Positions 50,290-59,323 of a stretch of 64,000 bases of DNA are shown piece by piece; the stretch's first letter is position 1; every line of letters starts with the position of its first letter. The position numbers and the translations under genes are program-made. Origin of the DNA: Candidatus Manganitrophaceae bacterium (lineage in GTDB: Bacteria > Nitrospirota > Nitrospiria > SBBL01 > Manganitrophaceae); assembly GCA_016200325.1 (NCBI GenBank), contig JACQEZ010000019.1:186001-250000 (forward strand), written 5' to 3'. The notes under the pieces were generated by a model. It searched no databases. It was not told where the DNA came from and worked only from the letters and a program-made list of their open reading frames with translations.

Positions 50290-50841
50290 TTAAATCTTGG
50301 GAAGTGTGATCCCTACCTGGGATTGGTACTTCCCCTTCTTGTCGGCATAGGAAATCTCGCACGGCTCGTCCGATTCGAAGAAGAGGACCTGGGCAATCCC
50401 TTCATTCGCATAAATCTTCGCCGGCAGCGGCGTGGTGTTGGAGATCTCCAGTGTGACGAACCCTTCCCATTCCGGCTCGAACGGCGTGACATTGGTGATG
50501 ATGCCGCAGCGGGCGTAGGTCGATTTCCCCACACAGATGGTCATGACGTTTCGCGGAATGCGGAAGAACTCGACGCTCTTCCCCAACGCGAAGGAGTTCG
50601 GCGGGATGACGCAGACATCCCCCTTGAAGTCGACAAACGACTTCGTGTCAAACTGCTTCGGATCGACGATCGTGTTGTTGATATTGGTGAAAATCTTAAA
50701 TTCATTGGCGATCCGAATGTCGTATCCGTAGGAGGAAACACCGTAGGAGATTCCACCGGCCCGAACCTGTTTTTCCTCGTAGGGCTGAATCATCCCGTGC
50801 TCTTTCGCCATCCGCCGAATCCACCGATCGCTCTTGATCAT
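50290..50841 (-). CDS. dcd: dCTP deaminase
   Basis: The 183-aa trimeric dUTPase-fold enzyme has [39 protein letters not shown] with the active-site Ser-Arg region, and the catalytic Glu in [20 protein letters not shown]. It deaminates dCTP to dUTP for dTTP synthesis. GGAGGG lies 5 nt before the ATG. Confidence 0.95.
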   Translation of the reverse strand: MIKSDRWIRRMAKEHGMIQPYEEKQVRAGGISYGVSSYGYDIRIANEFKIFTNINNTIVDPKQFDTKSFVDFKGDVCVIPPNSFALGKSVEFFRIPRNVMTICVGKSTYARCGIITNVTPFEPEWEGFVTLEISNTTPLPAKIYANEGIAQVLFFESDEPCEISYADKKGKYQSQVGITLPKI

Positions 50842-50926
50842 GCCAACCCTCCGATTAAGGACATTTTTCTGCTATTTGGGAATGGCGATACGCTACCATA
50901 AAACGGAGATTCTTTCAATGAAAACC

Positions 50927-52036
50927 CTAATCGGTGTCGTGCGGAACAACCCAAAACGAGGCGGCATTTTTCCCGACCTCTTTCGGGGCGTTCGGCTGCG
51001 GGTAGTTAAAGGTCTTCTCCTCGTAGTTCTTTACAATGGCCTGGTCGTCGTCAAGGTAGAGGAGGGTGTCCTGCGGTAGGATCGCGACCTTTCCGCCGCC
51101 GCCGGGGGCGTCAATGACGTAGTGGGGCACCGCCATGCCGGAGGTATGACCGCGCAGGGCGGAGATGATCTTCAATCCCTTTTCAACCCGGGTCCGGAAA
51201 TGGTGGGTTCCTTTGACCAGATCGGCCTGGTAGATGTAATACGGCTTCACCCGAATCGCAAGGAGCTTCTGCATCAGCCGCTTCATCACCTCCGGATCGT
51301 CGTTCACCCCGTCGAGCAGGACGGTCTGGCTTCCGAGCGGGATCCCCGCATCGGCAAGCATCCCGCACGCCTTGGCCACCTCGGGGGTAATCTCATCGGG
51401 GTGATTGAAGTGCAAATTCATATAGAGCGGGTGGTACTTCTTGAGCATGTTGCAGAGGTTCTCGGTGATCCGGGAGGGAAGGGTTCCCGGCACGCGGCTG
51501 CCGATCCGGATGATCTCCAGGTGCGGAATTGCGCGGAGCGCCTTTAACACCCGCTCCAGGAGCAGGTCGACGACCATCAGCGGATCGCCGCCGGAGAGGA
51601 TAATGTCGCGGATCTCCGTGTGGGCCGAGATATAATCGACCACCTGCTTTAAATTCTCCGGGGTAATCGTCCCGGGCGATCCGACGAAGCGCTTTCGGGT
51701 GCAAAACCGGCAGTAGATCGGGCACTGGTTTGTGATCACCAGCAACACCCGATCGGGGTAACGATGGACCAGGTTCGGCACCGGGCTGTCTTTCTCCTCA
51801 TGCAGCGGATCTTCGGAGTCGCAGGCGGCGTCGGGGTGATCTTCCTCGGCGGTCGGGACGACCTGCTTCCAGATCGAATCCCCCTTCTCTCGGATCAATT
51901 TAAAAACGTGCGGGGTGATCCGCATCGGATATTGCTCGACCACTTGACGGACCTCTTCCGCGGGAACGCCCAACACTTTCTCTAATGTTTCAACATCATC
52001 GATGCTTTCTTTGATATCTTTCTGCCACTGTTCCAC
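50927..52036 (-). CDS. L-lysine 2,3-aminomutase-family radical SAM enzyme
   Basis: About 369 aa. The radical SAM cluster is CPIYCRFC (near residues 105-112). SGGDPLMV, PSRITENLCNMLKKY and TVLLDGVNDDPEVMKRL are conserved in KamA/EpmB. A PLP lysine is expected in the YYIYQADLVKGTHHFRT region. It moves the alpha-amino group of lysine to the beta position, either as free-lysine mutase or for EF-P modification. The absence of efp here leaves this open. GTG 52036 has AGGGAG 8 nt upstream; GTG 52045 is too close to the SD. Confidence 0.9.
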   Translation of the reverse strand: MEQWQKDIKESIDDVETLEKVLGVPAEEVRQVVEQYPMRITPHVFKLIREKGDSIWKQVVPTAEEDHPDAACDSEDPLHEEKDSPVPNLVHRYPDRVLLVITNQCPIYCRFCTRKRFVGSPGTITPENLKQVVDYISAHTEIRDIILSGGDPLMVVDLLLERVLKALRAIPHLEIIRIGSRVPGTLPSRITENLCNMLKKYHPLYMNLHFNHPDEITPEVAKACGMLADAGIPLGSQTVLLDGVNDDPEVMKRLMQKLLAIRVKPYYIYQADLVKGTHHFRTRVEKGLKIISALRGHTSGMAVPHYVIDAPGGGGKVAILPQDTLLYLDDDQAIVKNYEEKTFNYPQPNAPKEVGKNAASFWVVPHDTD

Positions 52037-52082
52037 AGCACTCACTCCCTTTCATCATCGAATCAGGAAGACCGGTCCCTCG

Positions 52083-52319
52083 TCAGGACCGCTGTCCGTA
52101 CTTCTCGTCGAGGTAAGCGATAATCTCATCTTCATCATCCAGAATGACTCCCTGGTCGACCAGCACCGGGACCAAATATTGGCCCGATACCTCGAAGACC
52201 TCTTTCCGACTAGACCGATGGGATGGAACCTCGACCTTTTCATATTCCAGTTCAAGATCTTCTAACTTATCTCTCACCATTTTGCAGTAAGGACACGATT
52301 CCAAATTATAAAGCTTCAT
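52083..52319 (-). CDS. Glutaredoxin-like protein
   Basis: The 78-aa protein MKLYNLESCPYCKMVRDKL has the CPYC active site (C9, C12). The cis-Pro loop is YLVPVLVD and DDEDEIIAYL is the C-terminal helix, as in glutaredoxins and GST N-terminal domains. Redox carrier using glutathione or a related thiol. 37 bp upstream of the lysine aminomutase gene, same direction. Confidence 0.88.
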   Translation of the reverse strand: MKLYNLESCPYCKMVRDKLEDLELEYEKVEVPSHRSSRKEVFEVSGQYLVPVLVDQGVILDDEDEIIAYLDEKYGQRS

Positions 52320-52358
52320 CTTCCCATTCGTTTCATTTGATTGTTCTAGACCGTCCGG

Positions 52359-53855
52359 CTAATGCGCAACAGCACAGGGGGCCATGACAGCATCGACCAT
52401 TCCATGAATTAACTTCTTTTCAGTCGAGACGACGGTCGCGAGAATTCCGCCCAGCCGCGCTTCTTTTCCATCGACGAAATAATAGGGAGAAAGCCGCGCG
52501 CGCCCCTCCATCGTGACCGTTTGCTCCCCCTCAAAATCATAGTAAGAGACAGTCACTTTCTTCCCCTTGCGGAACTTTTGAAGGATGTAGGGGGTCGTTG
52601 AAAAACGCTGCAGCGCGTGCTCGATGGCTGCTTTCCACTCCTCCTCCGGATGATCGTGGCCGGCGATCACCCCTCGGCTTCCCCAAGCCAGCTCTGAGAA
52701 ACCGGACGGTTTGAGAATGAGCTGCCGTTCCTTTTGCGTCGCTCCCCCCAACTGCCTAAAGTCGGTGACCGGCCGTCCGTCCAAGGTCAGATCGGGAATC
52801 ACCGCGTGGGGAGGAACCTCCCGCGGATCGACGATCCAGGTTTTCGGAAAAATCCGCTGGAGCTGGGCCGTCGTCGCCTCTCCGAGCTGCCGGAGCCAAA
52901 ACTCCTTTAGGACAGGATGGTGGAAAAGGGCGAAGAGACTTTTTTCCTCCAGGAAGGCCTTGGGCGGCGGGGTCAGAATAACCTGCTTCTTCTTGGCGGA
53001 GTAGAAGATCAGCTCCGATTTTGGGATGTTCTTTAGATCAAACAGCTCGAAAAAGCGATAGAGAAGATCGATCCGCGCCCGCCCCCCCGCTTCTCCCAGC
53101 CAGAGCCCCTCCTCGGTAAAATAAATATCTCTTGGATGGAGGACCCGCGTCCGGAGGCCCCGCCGGTTGAGCGCCCGCCCCAGCCACTCCATTTCCGGCC
53201 GGTAATCTTTGGATTCATCGGAGACGGCGATCGCCAGCAAGGGGTTCTCTGCCGCCGACTGGGAGCGGATCATCCGCTCGAAACCGGCAATCATCCCATC
53301 GCTTAATCCGACCGGGCTCTCTCCCTGGGCCGCGTAGGCCGCGGAGAGCCCCCCCAGGAGGCCGATCCCGCCCGGAACGGCGTCCAGTTCAGTGGCAATC
53401 ATCCCTTCGTCGGTCGGAATGAGGTCGGGCCGGATAATCCCCGGAAGATCTTGCTTAAATCGATTCATCCGGCCATATTCGACCACCGCTTCCGGCTTTC
53501 CCTGGTCCAGATAGCCGGCCACCCACTGCGGGGCGCGACCATGCACACTGTCGAGGTAGAGTCGATTTGCCGCCTGATAAAAAGAAAGGAGCTGGTTTCC
53601 GAGTGTTTCTAGAAAGACCAACTCCTCTTTTGAGATCCAATAGGGCTCACTGGCGATCCGCCAGAGGTCGTTTCCGGCTGCCGACGTTCCTTCCGGCCGA
53701 AAGAGCCCCTCTTGAACGAGGGTACCCCGAATTGAGTGGCCCTTTTTAATTGGCTCCTCTCGGGACGAGAGGGATGGAGGCTCAGAGGCCTTGGACAACG
53801 TCACATTCTCCAAAGACAATGCTTGATGATAACACCGCGAGAAGCCGATCCGCAA
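52359..53855 (-). CDS. Unrecognised 498-aa protein, possibly ATP-grasp-like
   Basis: Soluble, no signal peptide or membrane segment. The C-terminal half has ILKPSGFSELAWGSRGVIAG, a basic-glycine-rich segment, and PYILQKFRKGKKVTVSYYD, spacing reminiscent of the ATP-grasp fold of glutathionylspermidine-synthase-like enzymes. VPGGIGLLGGLSAAY lies mid-protein. This assignment is tentative. The start is uncertain: TTG 53855 has no SD and no ATG follows for ~150 codons. It starts 9 bp after the GDPD gene, so translation may be coupled. Confidence 0.7.
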   Translation of the reverse strand: MRIGFSRCYHQALSLENVTLSKASEPPSLSSREEPIKKGHSIRGTLVQEGLFRPEGTSAAGNDLWRIASEPYWISKEELVFLETLGNQLLSFYQAANRLYLDSVHGRAPQWVAGYLDQGKPEAVVEYGRMNRFKQDLPGIIRPDLIPTDEGMIATELDAVPGGIGLLGGLSAAYAAQGESPVGLSDGMIAGFERMIRSQSAAENPLLAIAVSDESKDYRPEMEWLGRALNRRGLRTRVLHPRDIYFTEEGLWLGEAGGRARIDLLYRFFELFDLKNIPKSELIFYSAKKKQVILTPPPKAFLEEKSLFALFHHPVLKEFWLRQLGEATTAQLQRIFPKTWIVDPREVPPHAVIPDLTLDGRPVTDFRQLGGATQKERQLILKPSGFSELAWGSRGVIAGHDHPEEEWKAAIEHALQRFSTTPYILQKFRKGKKVTVSYYDFEGEQTVTMEGRARLSPYYFVDGKEARLGGILATVVSTEKKLIHGMVDAVMAPCAVAH

Positions 53856-53863
53856 GTAAGATT

Positions 53864-54604
53864 TTAGGAAGAGGGCTCCGGAATACCCATTGTTTTACTT
53901 AGTAAGCCGGCTAACCGATCGGGATAGTTCGTAAACAGACCATCGATTCCGATCTCTATGAAATATCTCATTTGATCGGGGTCGTTTACCGTGTAAACAT
54001 AAACCTTGAATCCCGCCTGGTGCGCCTGCTCGATCAGCTCCGGGCTCATACGCTTGGAAGGAAGATGGAGGGAGACCGCTTCAAGTCGCCGCGCCTCCTG
54101 CAAGATCTTCTTTAAGGGTTCGCGGTCGATCAAGTAGCCGATCGGAAGGGTGGGGTGAAGCGTACGGAGTTTCTTGAGGAGGGTATGGTCAAACGACGAG
54201 ACAACCACCCGGTCGGCCATCCCCGTCCCTCGAACCAAATCGACGATTTTCTGAGGCGCCGCCGCCTTGATTTCAAGGTTCAGGAGAAAAGGAGGGGGGA
54301 TCTTGGCAATCAGCTCCTTCGCGGTGACGACCGTCTGTCCGGCGAAGTCGGGGGCAAACCACGTTCCGATATCCAATTGCTTCAACTCGGAAAGCGACAG
54401 ATCGACGACCCGGCCAGCCTGTCGCGTTAACCGTTTGATCGTCGGATCGTGAAAAACGACCAACTCTCCTTCCCGGCTCTCCCGCAGATCACACTCGATT
54501 CCGTCCGCCCCCATCGCCATCGCCTTTTCAAACGAAGCGAGGGTGTTCTCCGGCGCATGCCCCGATGCACCCCGGTGGGCCCAAATGAGGATCTTTTTTT
54601 TCAC
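53864..54604 (-). CDS. Glycerophosphodiester phosphodiesterase
   Basis: The 246-aa protein has the GDPD signature: WAHRGASGHAPENTLASF (catalytic His and Glu), IECDLRESREGELVVFHD (metal-binding E-x-D and the second catalytic His) and FLLNLEIK. The C-terminal VYTVNDPDQMRYFIEIGIDGLFTNYPD is typical. It hydrolyses glycerophosphodiesters to glycerol-3-phosphate and an alcohol. No signal peptide, so cytosolic (UgpQ-like). GTG start. Confidence 0.94.
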   Translation of the reverse strand: MKKKILIWAHRGASGHAPENTLASFEKAMAMGADGIECDLRESREGELVVFHDPTIKRLTRQAGRVVDLSLSELKQLDIGTWFAPDFAGQTVVTAKELIAKIPPPFLLNLEIKAAAPQKIVDLVRGTGMADRVVVSSFDHTLLKKLRTLHPTLPIGYLIDREPLKKILQEARRLEAVSLHLPSKRMSPELIEQAHQAGFKVYVYTVNDPDQMRYFIEIGIDGLFTNYPDRLAGLLSKTMGIPEPSS

Positions 54605-54771
54605 GTCGTCATCCGATAAAAGGGGTTTTTTGAAAAGAAAATTAACACAGGGGGATTCGGTTGTAAAGAAGCGGACATTAAATAAACGGAAGACGGCGCG
54701 ATCTACATTTTGTTTGACTTCACCTCCTAGATCCGGTACTAATTATCGGCATACCGGTTAGGAGCAGCCCC

Positions 54772-55893
54772 ATGGAAATGGCACTTCTCGCTCTGCTTGG
54801 AATTGTGGTCGTCCTTCTGCTCGTTCTGATTGCCCGCTCGTTCAAAGCCCCTTCACAAGACGGCGGGCTGTTCCTGATGCAGCAGCAGGTCGACCAACTC
54901 CGCCAGCAACTCTCCGAAGCGCTCGCCGCCAACACCGGCCTGGTGCAGCAGCAGCTCTCACAGATCACCACCCAGGTCAACAACCAGCTTCAATCGGTCA
55001 ATCAGCAGCTCACCTCCGCAACGGGCCAGATCGGCTCCCGTCTCGATAACGCCGCGCGCGTCGTCGGAGAGGTCAAACAAAATCTCGGAGAGCTCACGAA
55101 GGCGACGCAGCAGGTGTATGAGGTCGGGAAAAATATCTCCTCGCTCCAAGAGATTCTCCGGGCCCCCAAGCTGCGCGGCAGCCTCGGCGAGCTCTTCCTC
55201 GGCGAATTGCTCTCGCAGGTTCTTCCGCCGACCCATTTCATTCTGCAACACCGATTCAAGAGCAACGAAGCGGTCGACGCGGTCATCATCCTCGGCCCGG
55301 CGCTGGTCTCCGTGGACTCCAAGTTCCCCCTTGAAAATTTTAAGAAGATGATCGAGACAAGCGTGGAGGAAGAGAAGAAGAGCCACCGAAAGCGCTTTCT
55401 CACCGACGTGAAAAAGCATATTGACTCGATTGCCGGAAAGTATATCTTGCCGGATGAGGGAACCTACGACTTCGCGCTGATGTATATCCCCGCCGAAAAT
55501 GTCTACTATGAGACGATCATCAAGGATGAGGCGTTTGGAGACGAGAAAAGCCTTTGCAGCTATGCCCTCACGAAGCGGGTGATCCCGGTCTCCCCCAATT
55601 CATTTTATGCCTATCTGCAGGCGATCGTCCTCGGCTTCCGGGGACTGCGGATCGAGAAATCGGCGCAGGAGATTCACCAGCGGCTCCAGCGGCTGTCGGG
55701 AGACTTCTTCAAGTTCAAGGAAGATTTCGACGTCATCGGAAAGCACCTCTCGAACACACGCGGCCGGTATGAGGAAGCCTCGAAGAAACTCGATCGGTTC
55801 GGCGACCGGCTGATCACGATTGATCATGAAGCTGCAGAGCCGAAGGTCGCTCTTCCCAAAGAAGAGCTGGCCCGGCCAGCCCTCTTCGATTAA
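54772..55893 (+). CDS. rmuC: DNA recombination protein RmuC-family
   Basis: The 373-aa protein has an N-terminal membrane helix (LLALLGIVVVLLLVLIA), a long Gln-rich coiled coil (about 30-120) and the RmuC domain (GSLGELFLGELLSQVLPPTHF, SVDSKFPLENFKKM, YIPAENVYYETI, VIPVSPNSFYAYLQAI). RmuC limits DNA rearrangement; its nuclease-like fold keeps the D-x-K of VDSK. AGGAG lies 7 nt upstream of the ATG. Confidence 0.94.
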   Translation: MEMALLALLGIVVVLLLVLIARSFKAPSQDGGLFLMQQQVDQLRQQLSEALAANTGLVQQQLSQITTQVNNQLQSVNQQLTSATGQIGSRLDNAARVVGEVKQNLGELTKATQQVYEVGKNISSLQEILRAPKLRGSLGELFLGELLSQVLPPTHFILQHRFKSNEAVDAVIILGPALVSVDSKFPLENFKKMIETSVEEEKKSHRKRFLTDVKKHIDSIAGKYILPDEGTYDFALMYIPAENVYYETIIKDEAFGDEKSLCSYALTKRVIPVSPNSFYAYLQAIVLGFRGLRIEKSAQEIHQRLQRLSGDFFKFKEDFDVIGKHLSNTRGRYEEASKKLDRFGDRLITIDHEAAEPKVALPKEELARPALFD

Positions 55894-55923
55894 TCACCTT
55901 CAATCTTTCATAAGGACGTTTTC

Positions 55924-56241
55924 ATGTCGAACGGACAACCCACCCAGCCCCCCGTGCAGGTCCAGGTTGAAATTGACGACGCCGTCGCGCAAGGGATCTA
56001 TACCAACCTCGCGCTCTTAACACACAGCGAGACCGAGTTCGTCATCGACTTCATCTACATCCAGCCCCAAGCGCCGAAAGCCAAGGTGCGGGCGCGGATC
56101 ATTACCAGCCCCGCCCATGCCAAACGGTTTCTCGCCGCGCTTCAAGAGAACATCCAGCGGTATGAGCAGCGCTTCGGTACGATTAAGAGCGCCGGCGGCG
56201 AGCCGGACAAGAATACCCCCTATCAAGGCCTCTATCTTTGA
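55924..56241 (+). CDS. DUF3467 protein
   Basis: The 105-aa protein matches DUF3467: QVEIDDAVAQGIYTNLALLTHSETEFVIDFI, ARIITSPAHAKRFLAALQENIQRYEQRFG. The function of the family is unknown. AAGGA is 7 nt before the ATG. 30 bp after rmuC and 3 bp before the dehydrogenase gene, so in one operon. Confidence 0.9.
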   Translation: MSNGQPTQPPVQVQVEIDDAVAQGIYTNLALLTHSETEFVIDFIYIQPQAPKAKVRARIITSPAHAKRFLAALQENIQRYEQRFGTIKSAGGEPDKNTPYQGLYL

Positions 56242-56244
56242 GCG

Positions 56245-57195
56245 ATGCAGGGACTCGCATTTAAGAAGGCCCTGACCTTCCGCAAAAACCTCCCGCTCCC
56301 CGCCCTCCCCGGCGAAGCCCGGATTCAGGTCTCTCTGGCCGGCATCTGCAGCACCGACTTGGAAATTGCAAAAGGGTATATGGGGTTCCACGGCGTCTTG
56401 GGGCATGAGTTTGTCGGCGTCGTTGAATCGGCCCCCGATCCGATCTGGATCGGGAAGCGGGTCGTCGGCGAGATCAACGCCGCCTGCGGCGAATGCTGTT
56501 TCTGCGCCCGAGGAATGCGAAACCACTGCAATCAGCGGACGGTCCTCGGCATTCTCGGAAGGGACGGCAGCTTTGCCGAGCAGCTCTCCCTGCCGATCCA
56601 AAACCTCCATCTTGTTCCGGAAAATCTCACCGACGAAGAAGCGGTTTTCGCCGAACCGCTCGCCGCCGCTTTCCGAATCACCGAGCAACTCTCGATCCGT
56701 CCCGAAGACCGCGTCACGCTGCTCGGCGACGGCAAGCTTGGTCTTCTGATTGCACAAGTCTTGAAGGGGCGCTGCAGGTTGGTCGTCCTCGGACGACACA
56801 CAGAACGAAGAGAACTCCTAGAGCAGTGGGGCATCCAATCTCTTTCCCCTGACCAAACCATCCCGCTCCAGCATCTCTCCGACATCGTGATTGACGCCAC
56901 CGGCTCCCCGAAAGGCTTCGACCTCGCCCAACAACTGGTCCGCCCCCAAGGGACCATCGTCCTGAAGACTACCTGCGCCGGCCGCCCCAAAGTGGATCTG
57001 GCGAAAATGGTCATCGACGAGGTCACCGTGGTTGGTTCCCGCTGCGGGCCATTCGAGCCGGCGCTCGAAGCGCTTGCTCAGAAAAAGGTCGATGTTCGCT
57101 CGTTGATTACAGAGGTGTTCCCGCTGAAGAAAGGAAAAGAAGCATTTCGGAAAGCGGCAGAGCGCGGGGCGTTGAAGGTGTTGCTCCAGCCCTAA
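56245..57195 (+). CDS. Zinc-type alcohol/threonine dehydrogenase-like protein
   Basis: The 316-aa MDR-family protein has a catalytic zinc ligand set (GICSTDLEIAKGY, GHEFVG) and structural-zinc cysteines (CGECCFCARGMRNHC). A shortened Rossmann region, LLGDGKLGLLIAQVL, follows. It resembles L-threonine or sorbitol dehydrogenases. Its last ~78 codons are closely repeated at 58962-59200, beyond an unrelated insert. Confidence 0.9.
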   Translation: MQGLAFKKALTFRKNLPLPALPGEARIQVSLAGICSTDLEIAKGYMGFHGVLGHEFVGVVESAPDPIWIGKRVVGEINAACGECCFCARGMRNHCNQRTVLGILGRDGSFAEQLSLPIQNLHLVPENLTDEEAVFAEPLAAAFRITEQLSIRPEDRVTLLGDGKLGLLIAQVLKGRCRLVVLGRHTERRELLEQWGIQSLSPDQTIPLQHLSDIVIDATGSPKGFDLAQQLVRPQGTIVLKTTCAGRPKVDLAKMVIDEVTVVGSRCGPFEPALEALAQKKVDVRSLITEVFPLKKGKEAFRKAAERGALKVLLQP

Positions 57196-57514
57196 AATAA
57201 GGGTGACAGCCACGATTTATTGTGGCGATCTTGGAGCCAGGGACCCAGACGGAGCATTCGTCTCACTCCATCGAGGAGTTTTGGCTTGAAAATAGATTGA
57301 GTGTCTTAGAGCTGGTTTCATAACTTCTTTCTATTGCAGCCGGCTGCAAACGCTCCAGGCCCGCGTTCTCGGCTCCAAATGTCCTCAACGTACTTTCCAA
57401 GTACGCCTCCGGGCATTGGAGCCTGCGGCTTGCGACCCTCTTTAGGCACTACGATAGAGGAAGTGCCCGAAGGGCGCCTGAAACGTTTCGCTCGGCTTCA
57501 TAAGGAAATCAGTT
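57196..57514. other. Gene-free stretch with a large imperfect hairpin
   Basis: Nothing coding is visible. 57371-57423 holds a nested inverted repeat (GGCTCCAA/TTGGAGCC outside, CGTACTT/AAGTACG inside), and GGCACT/AGTGCC flanks a further loop after it. The composition and motifs differ from neighbouring intergenic DNA. Confidence 0.5.
57371..57423. repeat. REP-like nested inverted repeat
   Basis: Outer arms GGCTCCAA (57371-57378) and TTGGAGCC (57416-57423), inner arms CGTACTT (57389-57395) and AAGTACG (57399-57405). It looks like a dispersed extragenic palindrome; no second copy is in this window. Confidence 0.45.
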
Positions 57515-57640
57515 ATGAAACCGGTTCTAGTCATGGCTCTTTTCCTTTCTGTCTTATGCTTCGGTATTGCACCTTGGTCCAATCCCGTGCTTGCGGACGT
57601 TGTTGCCGGCGCAGAAACGCATACGCCAGAAGGATCGTGA
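57515..57640 (+). CDS. 41-aa signal-peptide-like ORF, possibly a truncated gene start
   Basis: ATG 57515 has AAGGA 8 nt upstream and encodes MKPVLVMALFLSVLCFGIAP, a convincing Sec signal, then SNPVLADVVAGAE and a stop after residue 41. It overlaps the 3' end of the minus-strand gene antisense. It may be a small secreted peptide or the 5' stub of a gene cut by the insertion. Confidence 0.35.
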   Translation: MKPVLVMALFLSVLCFGIAPWSNPVLADVVAGAETHTPEGS

Positions 57641-58670
57641 CCAGAACCACCCCATACCCCACCGCAAACAGCACCATCAGTCGCGCAAACACCCGGTCCA
57701 CGAGGGCCAACCCCGTCTTTTCAACATCAATTTGCAGCGCGAGGGGCTGAGCCCGCAACTCGGCGAGCGTCGCCTTCCGCATCTCTTCGATGCCTTGCAA
57801 GATGATTCTGCGTTCCTGGCGGATCGCTTCGAGCGTAGCCAGCCGCTGCCGTTCGATGTCGGCCAGCACCGCTTCCCGCTCGGTCTTGACCCACTGAAAA
57901 GCACTCGTGAGTTGTTGAGCCACCAACCGGCCCGCAAGATCGGTTGCCATAAGTTCGGCCTGCCACCGGGCCTGCCGCGGGAGTTGATCCATCTGCAGCG
58001 TCAGTCGGCCCTTCAAATCGGCTATCTCTGCTGGCATCGAGTTCAGCGTCTGAAACGGCCCGGCCGTTCCGTCCGGAAAAATCCGGGCCATTATCGAAAT
58101 GATGGAGGTTCGTGCGAACTGATGATTTTCCAGCGGATGTTCCTCGGTCCACCGAGCAATCCCCTCCCGCGCCGCCACAACCGATTTCGGCCGCAGGAGG
58201 TCCGTCGCCATCGCCATCACCTCGGTCTCGAGTTGCCGCACGGTCGTTACCGCCACCCCCTGCTGGTCGCCAAACAAATCCTTGCCTGCGCCAGAGGCGA
58301 AATAGGCGGTTTGCTGCGCGCACAACGCCCACAGGTCAACCAGGATGGCCACCGGATCCTGGTGCACGATCGCCAGGAACGCAGCCGGGACCGCGTGGAG
58401 CTTCCACAGCAGCGATTGATACTGGACTTTCGGATCGGAGGTCGCCTCGGCGATCTGGTCCGCGGCAAATTCGATACGACGCGAATACCGGGCCACAAAG
58501 TCGAAAAGCTGGTAGTTGATCTCTTTGCGGGTTACTTCCGCCTGCTTGGTCTCCGCCATCAACGGGGCCGGTTTCGAACGGGTCGCGCAGCCCGCGGCCA
58601 GCATCATCCACAAGCCGAGCATCACGGCTTGCGGCCATGGCTTAAGTCGTTGGGTGATCGGCGGGTTCAT
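57531..58670 (-). CDS. Lipoprotein with C-terminal membrane helix, unknown function
   Basis: The 379-aa protein (from ATG 58670) begins with a lipoprotein-type signal (VMLGLWMMLAAGC). A helical body has charged coiled-coil stretches (about 270-330), one membrane segment LMVLFAVGYGVVLVTILLAYAFL near residues 332-354 and a basic tail. No family was recognised. An in-frame ATG at 58796 gives a longer form without a clear SD. It is flanked by the two copies of the dehydrogenase 3' end, so it is probably acquired. Confidence 0.65.
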   Translation of the reverse strand: MNPPITQRLKPWPQAVMLGLWMMLAAGCATRSKPAPLMAETKQAEVTRKEINYQLFDFVARYSRRIEFAADQIAEATSDPKVQYQSLLWKLHAVPAAFLAIVHQDPVAILVDLWALCAQQTAYFASGAGKDLFGDQQGVAVTTVRQLETEVMAMATDLLRPKSVVAAREGIARWTEEHPLENHQFARTSIISIMARIFPDGTAGPFQTLNSMPAEIADLKGRLTLQMDQLPRQARWQAELMATDLAGRLVAQQLTSAFQWVKTEREAVLADIERQRLATLEAIRQERRIILQGIEEMRKATLAELRAQPLALQIDVEKTGLALVDRVFARLMVLFAVGYGVVLVTILLAYAFLRRQQRPQARDWTKVQYRSIRQKGKEP

Positions 58671-58961
58671 CGGACATGGCCCGCTAACGTCGGCGGAAAG
58701 CTGCAGGCCGGAGTGAGGTGAAGCCTGTGCTATCAAGCACAAACGAACACCGCGGAGGACTGCCCGCTTGACCGCCCTTGTTAGAGCTAAACTCATTCTC
58801 TTGCTTCATTTAATTCTTGGCACCTTGGGGTTGCCACCCTAAAATTAATTTTAACTTGGTTTTGCGTTCGCTTGCCGTAAGCCACGACACCTTCAAAATT
58901 GTCCTTTTTTTCTATTTATAGACACTCTTCAATGCATGAAACCGACCCAAAGCTCTTCGCA
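58671..58961. other. Gene-free stretch before the dehydrogenase 3' fragment
   Basis: No ORF or strong signal. It includes a GGCACC-N6-GGTTGCC patch that superficially resembles a sigma54 site, but with 12 instead of 10 bp between GG and GC. Confidence 0.4.
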
Positions 58962-59200
58962 ATCGTTTTGAAACGACCTGCGCCGGCAGACCGAAAGTCG
59001 ATCTCGCGAAAGTCGTGATTGATGAGGTCACCGTCGTCGGCTCCCGCTGCGGCCCGTTCAAACCGGCGCTGGAGGCGCTCGCTCAGAAGAAGATCGATGT
59101 CCGACCGCTGATTACGGATGTTTTCCCGTTGAAAAAAGGGAAAGAGGCCTTTCGGAGAGCGGCAGACCGGGAGGTGTTGAAGGTACTGCTCCAACCCTAG
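58962..59200 (+). pseudogene. Duplicated 3' end of the zinc dehydrogenase gene
   Basis: The ~239 bp encode TTCAGRPKVDLAKVVIDEVT through VLKVLLQP and stop, closely matching the last ~78 codons of the dehydrogenase at 56245-57195. A one-base deletion near 58974 breaks the frame at its left edge, and no upstream part exists. It is a remnant of the same gene on the far side of a ~1.8-kb insert. Confidence 0.85.
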
Positions 59201-59260
59201 ATTGCTTCTCTCATAGAGATGCATGTCCGGATGCCAAGGCAAATTCCGAACCTCTGATTT

Positions 59261-59290
59261 GACCCGCGCGCGCGAAATCCGGTAGAGTAG
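59261..59290 (+). promoter_or_regulatory. Sigma70 promoter of the 88-aa gene
   Basis: TTGACC (59261-59266), 18-bp spacer, TAGAGT (59285-59290). Confidence 0.5.
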
Positions 59291-59323
59291 GAGGTAGAAG
59301 GTCATGCAGATGAGGAGGCGCTG

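Noticed and set aside
58812-58833. Sigma54 site GGCACC...TTGCC
   Set aside because: GG and GC are separated by 12 bp instead of 10.
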